The notes under the pieces were generated by a model. It worked only from the letters and a program-made list of their open reading frames with translations. It searched no databases and had not been told where the DNA came from. Shown here piece after piece: positions 25,483-33,244 of a stretch of 52,986 nt of DNA. Within the stretch, counting starts at the first letter, position 1. Each line of letters begins with the position of its first letter. The stretch comes from Chthonomonadales bacterium (lineage in GTDB: Bacteria > Armatimonadota > Chthonomonadetes > Chthonomonadales > CAJBBX01): assembly GCA_012517255.1 (NCBI GenBank), contig JAAYVH010000104.1:1-52986 (forward strand), in the 5' to 3' direction. Position numbers and translations under genes: made by a program.

Positions 25483-26427
25483 GTGGAACTCGAAGGCATC
25501 GTGCTCAGGGCTGTCTGCGGGGTGTACTCGGTGCATGCCGAAGGTCGGGTGGTGCACTGCGTGCTCCGGGGCAACCTGAAGAAGGAGTTTGAGTACTCGG
25601 GAGGCGCTCGGCCGCGTGTCACCCGAGTCCGACGGCACCCGGGCCGCGACACGCTGGCGGTTGGCGACAGAGTCCGCATAGTCGTGGGTCCCCATGGCAA
25701 TGGCGTCATAGAGGACGTGTTGCCTCGCCGTTCGCGGTTCAGCCGCTCCGGCTTTCGCGGCCGCGAGCACACGGTGGTGTGCAACCTCGATCTGGTGGTG
25801 ATCGTGTCGAGTTGCGCCGAGCCACGACCCGACCCGTGGAAGCTCGATAGGTTCCTGGTAGCTGCCGAGGCCGAAGGGCTCGATACCGTGGTGGCGGTCA
25901 ACAAGACGGACCTGCTCCCCGATCAGCCTCTTGCCGACTTCGAGGAGTTCGTGGAAGTCGGCTACACGGTCCTGCCCGTCAGCGCGCATACCGGCGATGG
26001 ACTGCGGCAGCTTCAGGAGGCCGTCGCGGGGAAGGTCTCCGCATTCGTCGGCGCCTCAGGCGTCGGGAAATCTAGCCTGCTCAACGCGCTGCATCCCGGA
26101 CTCAATCTGCGAACCGGCGAGATCGGGCGCGTGACATGGAAGGGGCGTCATACCACCACCGCCTCTCAGCTCATCCCGCTGCGGTGCGGCGGATGGGTAG
26201 CCGACACGCCGGGGCTTCGGCGATTCGAGTTGGCTGACCTCGTGCGCGAGGAGATTGCGGACTGCTTCCCGGAGTTTCGCCCCTACATCGGCCAGTGTCG
26301 CTTCGACGACTGCCGCCACGAATCCGAGCCCGGATGCGCCGTGCGTGACGCCGTCGAGTGCGGCCGCATCCGATCGCGGAGGTACGAGAGCTTTCGGATC
26401 ATGGCCGCGGAGGCCGAAGCCGTCTGA
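25483..26427 (+). CDS. rsgA: Small ribosomal subunit biogenesis GTPase RsgA
   Basis: A 314-residue GTPase that checks the 30S subunit late in assembly. An OB-fold occupies residues 1-75. The circularly permuted G domain then shows NKTDLL (G4), VSAHTG (G5), the P-loop GASGVGKSSLLNAL (G1), and DTPGL (G3). The C-terminal zinc knuckle is present as CRFDDCRHESEPGC. All family features are complete. The start is a GTG; see the hairpin just upstream. It converges on hslV with a 21-nt gap. Confidence 0.95.
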   Translation: MELEGIVLRAVCGVYSVHAEGRVVHCVLRGNLKKEFEYSGGARPRVTRVRRHPGRDTLAVGDRVRIVVGPHGNGVIEDVLPRRSRFSRSGFRGREHTVVCNLDLVVIVSSCAEPRPDPWKLDRFLVAAEAEGLDTVVAVNKTDLLPDQPLADFEEFVEVGYTVLPVSAHTGDGLRQLQEAVAGKVSAFVGASGVGKSSLLNALHPGLNLRTGEIGRVTWKGRHTTTASQLIPLRCGGWVADTPGLRRFELADLVREEIADCFPEFRPYIGQCRFDDCRHESEPGCAVRDAVECGRIRSRRYESFRIMAAEAEAV

Positions 26428-26448
26428 GTCCTGCGACGGTTGGCGCGA

Positions 26449-26991
26449 TCAGGGGAGCTCGTCAGCGACTACTTGATCGTTCGTGTAGACGCAGATCTCG
26501 GCGGCTATCTTCAACGCCTCGGTGACGATCTCCCGGGCCGACATGGACGTATTGCGGAGCAGAGCCTTGGCGGCAGCCTGCGCATAGGCGCCTCCCGACC
26601 CGATCGCCAGCACGTCGTCGTCAGGCTCCAGCACATTGCCGTCACCCGATAGGAGATAGAGCTTCTCCGTATCGGCGACGATGACCAGAGCCTCGAACCG
26701 CCGCATTAGCCTGTCGGTCCGCCACTCACGCACGAAGTCTATGGCAGCGCGCGTAAGGTTGCCATTGGCCGCCTGCAGCTTCGCCTCGAATCGATCGGCC
26801 AGCGCGAGCGCATCGGCCACCGAACCGGAGAAGCCGGCGACGACGCGGTCATGGTACATGCGGCGGATCTTTCGGGCGGTCGCCTTGACGATCACCTGAT
26901 CCATACTGACCTGACCGTCGCTGGCGATCGCGACCTTGCCATCTCTGCGAGCAGCAACGATCGTTGTGGCATGGGTCTTCGATGGGCTCAT
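26449..26991 (-). CDS. hslV: ATP-dependent protease subunit HslV
   Basis: A 180-residue N-terminal-nucleophile protease, the proteolytic ring of HslUV. The propeptide MSPSKTHA precedes the Thr pair (T9-T10 in HATTIVAARRDGK); T9 is the expected catalytic residue after cleavage. SDGQVSMDQ and KATARKIRRMY, with the Lys, are conserved. The usual partner hslU is not next to it: after hslV the operon ends and the convergent rsgA begins, so HslU must lie elsewhere. It starts in an ATGA overlap with xerC. Confidence 0.93.
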   Translation of the reverse strand: MSPSKTHATTIVAARRDGKVAIASDGQVSMDQVIVKATARKIRRMYHDRVVAGFSGSVADALALADRFEAKLQAANGNLTRAAIDFVREWRTDRLMRRFEALVIVADTEKLYLLSGDGNVLEPDDDVLAIGSGGAYAQAAAKALLRNTSMSAREIVTEALKIAAEICVYTNDQVVADELP

Positions 26992-27932
26992 CTGTCCGTA
27001 TCTCCTCCCTGTTTGGGCGGCGCAGAGGACTTCTCTTCCGCACGGGGGTGGGCTTTCCTGTGCACGGCTTTCATTCGCTCGGAGGTGACGTGCGTGTACA
27101 CCTGCGTCGTCGCAATGCTGGCGTGCCCCAGCAGCTCCTGAACCGACCGCAAGTCCGCGCCATGGTTCAGCAGATGCGTGGCGAAGGTGTGGCGCAAGAC
27201 GTGGGGCGTGATCTTGAGCCTATCACAGGCGCGCGAGGCGTACCGGTCGAAAACGCGGCGAATGCCCCGGTCCGAGAGTCTGCCGCCCCATCGATTCAGG
27301 AACAGCGCAGGGCATGGGCGACGCCCCGCCGCGGCCAGCTCGGGCCGCCCCTCGGTCAGGTATCGCTCGAGCGCCTCTACAGCAGGCCTGCCGATCAAGG
27401 CGATGCGGTCCTTGCCGCCTTTGCCCTCGCGTACCCGCACCTCGTGGGTCTGCAGATCGAGATCGCCCACATCGAGATGGACTGCCTCGCCGGCGCGCAG
27501 GCCGCTGGCGTAGAGCATCTCAAGAATGGCCCAGTCCCTCAATCCGGCCGGCGAACGGTCGGGAAGCGCCAGCAGCACGTTCAGTTCGCTGTCCCGGAGC
27601 CACTTGGGGAGACGGGTGCCCTTGCGTGGAGCCCGGAGAGATCGCGACGGATCCTCCGTCACCCAGCCATGCTGACGCGCCCAGCGGAACAGCGAGCGGA
27701 CTGCAGAGAGCTTCCGCGCAATGGTGGATCGCGCATAGTCATGGCCGGCTAGCTCCGCCAGATAGCCGCGGAGGTGAGCCACCGTGACGGCTGCAAGATC
27801 CCGGACCTGCTGGGATTCGAGGTACTCGGCCAGTTGAACCAGATCGCCGGAATAGGCCGCAAGCGTGTGCGGCGAGCTGCCGCGCAGCGTGCGGCGGTAG
27901 TCCAGATAGGCGTCAATGCTATCGGTGACCAT
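26988..27932 (-). CDS. xerC: Tyrosine recombinase XerC/XerD
   Basis: A 314-residue site-specific recombinase that resolves chromosome dimers at dif. The SAM-like N-terminal domain covers residues 1-100. The catalytic set is complete: Arg in SGLRAGEA, Lys in GKGGKDR, His and Arg in HVLRHTFATH, His in LGHASI, and the nucleophile Tyr in VYTHV. XerC is favoured over XerD by the xerC-hslV pairing known from other bacteria, but the two cannot be separated by motif alone. The Pro/Lys-rich 30-residue tail is extra. It overlaps the EamA gene by 14 nt. Confidence 0.9.
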   Translation of the reverse strand: MVTDSIDAYLDYRRTLRGSSPHTLAAYSGDLVQLAEYLESQQVRDLAAVTVAHLRGYLAELAGHDYARSTIARKLSAVRSLFRWARQHGWVTEDPSRSLRAPRKGTRLPKWLRDSELNVLLALPDRSPAGLRDWAILEMLYASGLRAGEAVHLDVGDLDLQTHEVRVREGKGGKDRIALIGRPAVEALERYLTEGRPELAAAGRRPCPALFLNRWGGRLSDRGIRRVFDRYASRACDRLKITPHVLRHTFATHLLNHGADLRSVQELLGHASIATTQVYTHVTSERMKAVHRKAHPRAEEKSSAPPKQGGDTDR

Positions 27933-28830
27933 GGGCCGCTATCCGTTGGGGGCGCGTCGCAGCGATGCCGGCCAGCAGAATCAGGCCTGCTCCGATGATC
28001 GTCATGGCAGCCACGGGTTCATCAAAGAGGACGGCTCCGGCGATGGCTGCGTAGGCGATCTGAGACAGCGTGATCAGCACCCCCTCAGAGGTCGTTACGT
28101 ATCGGTAGCCGTAGGTCATCAGGACCTGAGCGCCGATGCTCGAGGCCGACATGATGAGCAGCAGCCGCCAGCCCATCGCGTCGGGCCAGACCGGCTGAGA
28201 GCCTATCATCGCGATCAGCGAGACCGGGATGCCAACGAGCGAGAAGTAGAAAAACACGGCCGACGCCGTCTCCTGCTGGCGCAGGCGTCGGACCGCCGTG
28301 AGGGCCATGCCGGCCAGCACGCCGGAGAGCAGACCATAGGCATCGCCGATAACGAGCGCGCTCGGCCGGGGCCGCGTGACGAACAGCACTCCCACTACCG
28401 CGAGCGTGATGCCGAGGAGAGCCGTCCGGGTGATGCGCTCGCGCAGAAAGAGCCACGCGAACATCGGAGCGAAGATGACCGAAGTCATGTTGAGGAGAAC
28501 GGCCTTGGTCAGCGTGGTATGGCTGATCGCAAGGAAATAGGCATACACCGCGAGACCGCCGGTCAGGCCGCGCCAGACGAGTCCTCGCTTGTCCTGACCG
28601 AGCAGGCGCGCCGATCGGACGAAGAGAAGAGGCGCCATGGCCAACGCACCGAAGGCGAACCGAGCGAGGGTGATCTCGGCTGTCGGAAGCGGACTGGTCC
28701 ATCGAGGATTGGCCAGCATCTTGGTTGTCACGGTCATTACGGCGAACATCATCGCGGCCAGAACCATCGCCGCCACAGCCGGACCGCGCCGCGGCATATT
28801 CGGCAGCGCATGATGGGGACCGTCGGTCAC
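27919..28830 (-). CDS. EamA/DMT-family transporter
   Basis: A 303-residue drug/metabolite transporter with ten predicted helices in two EamA repeats (about residues 15-150 and 160-290). The second repeat ends with ISLSQIAYAAIAG-like and FDEPVAAMTIIGAGLILLAG segments typical of the family. Substrate unknown; many members export amino acids or metabolites. It begins at a GTG in a GTGA overlap with envC (an ATG at 28797 is an alternative) and is probably cotranscribed with the ftsEX-envC genes. Confidence 0.88.
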   Translation of the reverse strand: MTDGPHHALPNMPRRGPAVAAMVLAAMMFAVMTVTTKMLANPRWTSPLPTAEITLARFAFGALAMAPLLFVRSARLLGQDKRGLVWRGLTGGLAVYAYFLAISHTTLTKAVLLNMTSVIFAPMFAWLFLRERITRTALLGITLAVVGVLFVTRPRPSALVIGDAYGLLSGVLAGMALTAVRRLRQQETASAVFFYFSLVGIPVSLIAMIGSQPVWPDAMGWRLLLIMSASSIGAQVLMTYGYRYVTTSEGVLITLSQIAYAAIAGAVLFDEPVAAMTIIGAGLILLAGIAATRPQRIAAHGHR

Positions 28831-30089
28831 CTCGGATTGACCGGTGTTCCGTTGTGGCGCACTTCGAAATGGAGATGAGGACCCGTGGACAGACCGGTGC
28901 TGCCCACGCGGGCGACCGCCTGTCCCTGGGTGACGATGTGACCTTCCGCAACGAGCAGAGCCGAGCAGTGGGCATACAGGGTCGTCACGCCGCCTCCATG
29001 GTCAATGATCACGGTGTTGCCGTAGCCTCGCATGTACGACGCCATGATCACCTGACCGCCTGCCGCCGCACGGATCGTTGTGCCGTAGCTTGCGCCGAAA
29101 TCCACGCCGTTGTGCATGCGGGCGCGGCGCAAGATCGGATGGAAGCGCATACCGAAGGACGACGTGACCGGCCCGGGCACCGGTCTGATGAACCGACCTG
29201 TCCAGGGCCGCAACATGCGTGCTCGGCCGCTCGGCGTCCGCTGGAGAGCGCGGATCCGCGCGGTGATGTCGCGCGACGCCTCCTCGAGCACGTCGAGCGC
29301 TTCCTCGAGATCCCGACGTTCGCAGCGGACATCGTGCAGCAGGTCTCGCTTGCGGTCCACTTCGGCCCGGTAGATCCGCCGATCCTCCTCCAGCGACTGG
29401 AGCAACCTGCGCTGTTCCGCCGCTTGCTCCTCGGCGCGCCTGCGATCGTCGCGAAGCTGCTGCTCGTCCTGCCGGATGGCCGCAATGAGGCGCATATCGG
29501 AGTCGACCACCCGCTCGACGTAGTAGCTTCGCGCCATGTAATCATGCATGCTGCGAGAGTTCAGCAGCACATGCACCATGCCGTCGCGCCCCTCCTGATA
29601 GGTCCGTCGGACCCGATAGGCAAGCACCCGACGGCGACCGGCAAGCCGGCGCTCGGTGGCGGCTATTCGTTCCGCCAGAACCTTCTGCTGCCGTGCCAGG
29701 AACGCGAGGCGAGCTTCCGCGGTCTCGATGCGGTCCTCGGCCCGCAGCAGCCGATCCTCCACCTGCTCGATCTGGCCGGTGATACGCCGCTCTTGCCGTT
29801 TGACCGCGCGGATCTCGCTGCGTTTGGCCGCAATCGTGGCCTTGATGGATTTCAGGTTGGTCGCGAGAGCGCCTACGTCGGGTTTGGGCTTGGATGAAGG
29901 GTCGGCGCCCGCACGAGGTCCGATAGCCATGGTGGCCGCCATGGCTGCCCCGAGCAGTAGAATCGCGAGGACGACTGGAGGATGGCGTCTCGAACGGTCC
30001 GAATGTGGCGCGGAACACAAATCCGGCCGGGCGCCTGCTCGCACCGTTCGGTGTCGCCTACCGTTTCGCATCGATTGCCGCACAACCAT
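28827..30089 (-). CDS. EnvC-like M23 peptidase with coiled coil
   Basis: A 420-residue exported protein. A signal anchor (PPVVLAILLLGAAMAATMAI, about 37-56) precedes a long coiled coil (about 75-290; for instance AEDRIETAEARLAFLARQQK) and a C-terminal LytM/M23 domain. Unlike the classical EnvC activator, which lost the zinc site, this one keeps MHNGVDFG and GPHLHFEV, the HxxxD and HxH ligands, so it may itself cleave peptidoglycan crosslinks. In the FtsEX-EnvC pathway the coiled coil is moved by FtsX and triggers wall hydrolysis at division. It lies 11 nt after ftsX. The start is uncertain (30089 or 30071). Confidence 0.88.
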   Translation of the reverse strand: MVVRQSMRNGRRHRTVRAGARPDLCSAPHSDRSRRHPPVVLAILLLGAAMAATMAIGPRAGADPSSKPKPDVGALATNLKSIKATIAAKRSEIRAVKRQERRITGQIEQVEDRLLRAEDRIETAEARLAFLARQQKVLAERIAATERRLAGRRRVLAYRVRRTYQEGRDGMVHVLLNSRSMHDYMARSYYVERVVDSDMRLIAAIRQDEQQLRDDRRRAEEQAAEQRRLLQSLEEDRRIYRAEVDRKRDLLHDVRCERRDLEEALDVLEEASRDITARIRALQRTPSGRARMLRPWTGRFIRPVPGPVTSSFGMRFHPILRRARMHNGVDFGASYGTTIRAAAGGQVIMASYMRGYGNTVIIDHGGGVTTLYAHCSALLVAEGHIVTQGQAVARVGSTGLSTGPHLHFEVRHNGTPVNPR

Positions 30090-30100
30090 CTATCGTACCA

Positions 30101-30997
30101 TCATCGCAGGAACCGCCGTATGGCCATGGCGCTCGTCAGGAGGCCGAGCACGGTCCCCGTTGCCAGCATAGCGCACATCACCACAAAGGGAGACGGCGCG
30201 GCTGGCACCGTCTCCGCAAGGGGCGTCTGAAACTTCCCGACGTACTGCGAGGATTGAGCCGCTATGAACAGCACCACGGCTCCCGCCAGGGCCGAGCCCA
30301 CCACGCCGTGGAACAGCCCTTCGAAGACAAGAGGCAGCCGGATGAACGCCGGAGTCGCGCCGACCAGCCGCATGATCGCGATGGCGTCCTTCCGAGCCAG
30401 CACCGTCAGCCTGAGCGTGTTCTGGACCACCATGTGGGTTGCCAGCAGCATGAGAGCGGCAAGCGCGCCACCGACATTCCGGACGAGGTTGGATGTGATC
30501 AGAAGACGCTCCACCACGTCCACCTCGTCGCGCACACACTCGATCTCAGGGAAACGCTTGCTGTCGCCGAGCGCCGCCGAGACCTTGCGTGTCTGCGAGG
30601 GAGCCTTGACGCGCACATCCAGTCGGTCCGGCAACGGATTCGCCCCGCCGAGCGCTTCGACGATCCGCGTCCCACGGGCTTCGTCCTGCCGGCGCATCTC
30701 TTCGAGGGCTTCCTCTCGGGTGACAAGCCTAACCGAAGCCACGCCGGGCATCCGGGCTATCCGATTGCGCGCATCCAGCACATCGGCTCGCGGCGCTTCG
30801 GGGCGAAAGAAGACCGCTATGTGGAATCGCTCCGGCTGAGCGTGCACGAACTGATGCAGCCGAAACAGGCCGTAGGAAGCGCCGCCAAACACGGCCAGGG
30901 CGATCGTTACCGTCGAGAGGGCCGTCACGGACATGAGACCGTTGCGGCGAATGCTCTTGAAGGCCTCTTCTACCAGGAACGCGAACGAGCTCAGCAT
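30101..30997 (-). CDS. ftsX: Cell division protein FtsX
   Basis: A 298-residue permease-like subunit of the FtsEX ABC system. Four transmembrane helices: the first at about 22-45 (LMSVTALSTVTIALAVFGGA), three in the C-terminal half. The large periplasmic loop (about 50-165) binds the wall hydrolase. The intracellular piece NTLRLTVLARKDAIAIMRLVGATPAFIRLP is the FtsX hallmark that couples to FtsE. It overlaps ftsE by 7 nt and is followed by an EnvC-like gene, its functional partner. Confidence 0.93.
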   Translation of the reverse strand: MLSSFAFLVEEAFKSIRRNGLMSVTALSTVTIALAVFGGASYGLFRLHQFVHAQPERFHIAVFFRPEAPRADVLDARNRIARMPGVASVRLVTREEALEEMRRQDEARGTRIVEALGGANPLPDRLDVRVKAPSQTRKVSAALGDSKRFPEIECVRDEVDVVERLLITSNLVRNVGGALAALMLLATHMVVQNTLRLTVLARKDAIAIMRLVGATPAFIRLPLVFEGLFHGVVGSALAGAVVLFIAAQSSQYVGKFQTPLAETVPAAPSPFVVMCAMLATGTVLGLLTSAMAIRRFLR

Positions 30998-31698
30998 GCA
31001 TCGGGCTCCTCGGGGCTCGACGCCTCATAGGCTCCGTCCGGCTCGTCCCGCACGACCCTGCCATGCTCGATCTGAATCACCCGCCGGCGAGCGTGATCCA
31101 CCATGTGCTTGTCGTGTGTCGCCACCATCACCGTCGTTCCGCGTTCGTTGATGCGGTCCAGTATCTCCGCGATCCCGAGCGATGTCTCCGGATCGAGCAT
31201 GCCTGTCGGCTCATCAGCCAGGAGGATCTGCGGCTCGTTCACCAGCGCTCGAGCTATCGCCACGCGCTGCTTCTGACCGCCCGAGAGCTCATCGGGAAAC
31301 GCGTCAGGCCTATGGATGACGCCGACAAGTTCGAGCACATCGGGAACGCGCCTGCGGATTTCGCGCCGACCTGCTCCGATCACCCGCATGGCGAAGGCGA
31401 CGTTCTCGTATACATTCCGGTCGCGGAGCAGCCCGAAGTCCTGCGCCACCACACCCAGGGACCGCCGGAACCGAGGAATGTCGCGGGAGCTCATGCGACC
31501 GATGTCTCGTCCGGCGACGATCACCGTGCCTGCAGTGGGCACGATGTCTCGATAGAGCAAGCGTAGAAGCGTGGACTTCCCCGCGCCCGTTGCCCCGACC
31601 ACGAATACGAACTCGCCCTGCTGAACGCGCAACGTAATGTCACGGAGCGCATCCAGTTCGCCGCCATAGGTAACGTCTACGTTTCGAAGCTCAATCAT
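30991..31698 (-). CDS. ftsE: Cell division ATP-binding protein FtsE
   Basis: A 235-residue ABC ATPase. Walker A is GATGAGKSTLL, the signature LSGGQKQRVAIARAL, Walker B ILLADEPTG, with the D-loop and H-loop (VMVATHD) in place. It powers the FtsX conformational change that activates the wall hydrolase during septation. It is first of a six-gene minus-strand operon (ftsE, ftsX, envC, eamA, xerC, hslV). No SD is obvious. No clear promoter could be assigned in the 31699-31944 gap. Confidence 0.94.
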   Translation of the reverse strand: MIELRNVDVTYGGELDALRDITLRVQQGEFVFVVGATGAGKSTLLRLLYRDIVPTAGTVIVAGRDIGRMSSRDIPRFRRSLGVVAQDFGLLRDRNVYENVAFAMRVIGAGRREIRRRVPDVLELVGVIHRPDAFPDELSGGQKQRVAIARALVNEPQILLADEPTGMLDPETSLGIAEILDRINERGTTVMVATHDKHMVDHARRRVIQIEHGRVVRDEPDGAYEASSPEEPDAC

Positions 31699-31944
31699 AA
31701 GCGCCAGAGCCCTGACGCATGGTTACCCATGGCCAGCCACCTGCCTCAGCCATTAAACCACCGCGCTATGCCAGAAGTCAATGGCGGTGATCGGCCTATC
31801 TGACGCCGTGTGCGGCGGACCTCTCAGGTTCTGGTATCCTATGCGTTGTGTGGTATGTGTGCGTTCGGACCGGGGCCGCTAGCTGGCCTCGTGGGGCCGA
31901 ACCGGCCCACGAAGGGCCGAAGCGCCGCACGCAACCTGTTCCGG

Positions 31945-32418
31945 ATGCCAGTGGTGATACGCAGCGACCACCCGATGCCGGTGGATTGCGGGGGGGTGGA
32001 AGATGCTGTGCTCAGCGTATTGCAGATGGAGGAAGCCGACACCGCAGAGGTGAGCGTATTGCTCACCGAGGATGCTGTCGTGCGTGATCTTAACGCCCGC
32101 TATCGCGGCAAGGATGCGCCGACCGATGTGCTGTCCTTCTCGCAGCGCGAGTCGGTTGCCGATGCTCCGGAAGCCCCCGACGTGGCCGACACCCATGATC
32201 TCCTGGGAGACGTGGTGATCTCGGTCGACACCGCCGTGCGTCAGGCTGCAGCACGCAACGTGTCGCTCGACGCGGAGCTGCGTGAGCTGGCGGCCCACGG
32301 GACGCTGCATCTGCTCGGATATGATGACTCGACTCCGGAGGGCGCCGAAAACATGATACGCCGGGCTCAGGCGGCGCTCGGGGGAACCTACCCACGTCTG
32401 CACGCGCATGAAGAATAG
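31945..32418 (+). CDS. ybeY: Endoribonuclease YbeY
   Basis: A 157-residue single-domain zinc ribonuclease acting in rRNA processing and 70S quality control. The substrate-side motif YRGKDAPTDVLSF is canonical. The metal motif normally reads HGxLHLxGYDH; here it is HGTLHLLGYDD (H118, H122, D128), so the third ligand is Asp rather than His. Asp can still coordinate zinc, as in some metzincin relatives. I chose the ATG at 31945 because it gives the family length; an open frame back to 31810 adds a 45-residue stretch I cannot support. It overlaps the diacylglycerol-kinase gene by 11 nt. Confidence 0.88.
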   Translation: MPVVIRSDHPMPVDCGGVEDAVLSVLQMEEADTAEVSVLLTEDAVVRDLNARYRGKDAPTDVLSFSQRESVADAPEAPDVADTHDLLGDVVISVDTAVRQAAARNVSLDAELRELAAHGTLHLLGYDDSTPEGAENMIRRAQAALGGTYPRLHAHEE

Positions 32419-33244
32419 GCCCGATCCCAACACCGTCCGATTTGCGGCGGAAGGGGTGCTGCACTGCTTCCGGACACAGCGGCACATGCAGATCCACTTC
32501 CTGATGCTGGTGTTGGTCCTGGTCAGCGGCTTGATGCTGGCCCTCGACCCCCGCGATATGGTGATGTTGCTCTTTGCAATCACGCTCGTGATCGCCATGG
32601 AGATGGTCAACACCGCGGTAGAGTCGGTTGTGGACATGGTCGCGACGGGCTACAGCTCCGCGGCCAAACTCGCCAAGGATGTTGCGGCAGGCGCCGTGCT
32701 CGTCGCAGCCGTGAACGCGATCATTACGGGTGTTGTGATCTTCTTCGGCGCCGCTCTGCCGCGCATCAGCGAGGCATCGGGTGGGCTGGAGACGAAGCCC
32801 CCCGACCTTACCGTGGTGCTGGCGGTCGGCGTGCTCGTAATGGCCACGCTGGTCATCATGACCAAGGTACTCACCGGCAGATCCAACCCTGAGCTTCTTC
32901 GAGGCGGCATCATCAGCGGGCACGCTGCCATCGGGTTCTTTCTGGCCATGACCATCGTGTTCACCAGCGGAGATCGGCTCGTCGGACTCCTCGCGCTCGC
33001 GCTGGCCGGGCTGCTTGCGCAGAGCCGGGTTGACGCCGGTATCCACACCGTTCAGCAGGTCGTGCTCGGGGCGGTTCTGGCTGTGTTCCTGACAGCGTCG
33101 GTCTACTGGCTGATGCCACGCGTACAGGCCTTCCTGCTGCGCAGCGCGGCGCAGCCGCAAGCTTCTATCGGGTCGCCGCTGCACGGCCGGGCCGAAACGT
33201 ACGGAGGAATCATTGGACGAATCGGATTGCGATCCTCAACGTAG
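32408..33244 (+). CDS. Diacylglycerol/undecaprenol kinase fused to PAP2-like domain
   Basis: A 278-residue membrane protein. Residues 1-110 are a DgkA-type kinase (FRTQRHMQIHF, then IAMEMVNTAVESVVDMV and KLAKDVAAGAVLVAAV, with the catalytic Glu). Residues of about 125-245 resemble a PAP2 phosphatase: the SGHAA core (PSGH-like) and SRVDAGIHTVQQ, which is the SRx5H motif with the final Asp changed to Gln. So one protein might phosphorylate and dephosphorylate isoprenyl or lipid substrates, recycling undecaprenyl phosphate, although the phosphatase half looks altered. Neighbour order ybeY-dgkA is the common one. Confidence 0.85.
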   Translation: MKNRPDPNTVRFAAEGVLHCFRTQRHMQIHFLMLVLVLVSGLMLALDPRDMVMLLFAITLVIAMEMVNTAVESVVDMVATGYSSAAKLAKDVAAGAVLVAAVNAIITGVVIFFGAALPRISEASGGLETKPPDLTVVLAVGVLVMATLVIMTKVLTGRSNPELLRGGIISGHAAIGFFLAMTIVFTSGDRLVGLLALALAGLLAQSRVDAGIHTVQQVVLGAVLAVFLTASVYWLMPRVQAFLLRSAAQPQASIGSPLHGRAETYGGIIGRIGLRSST

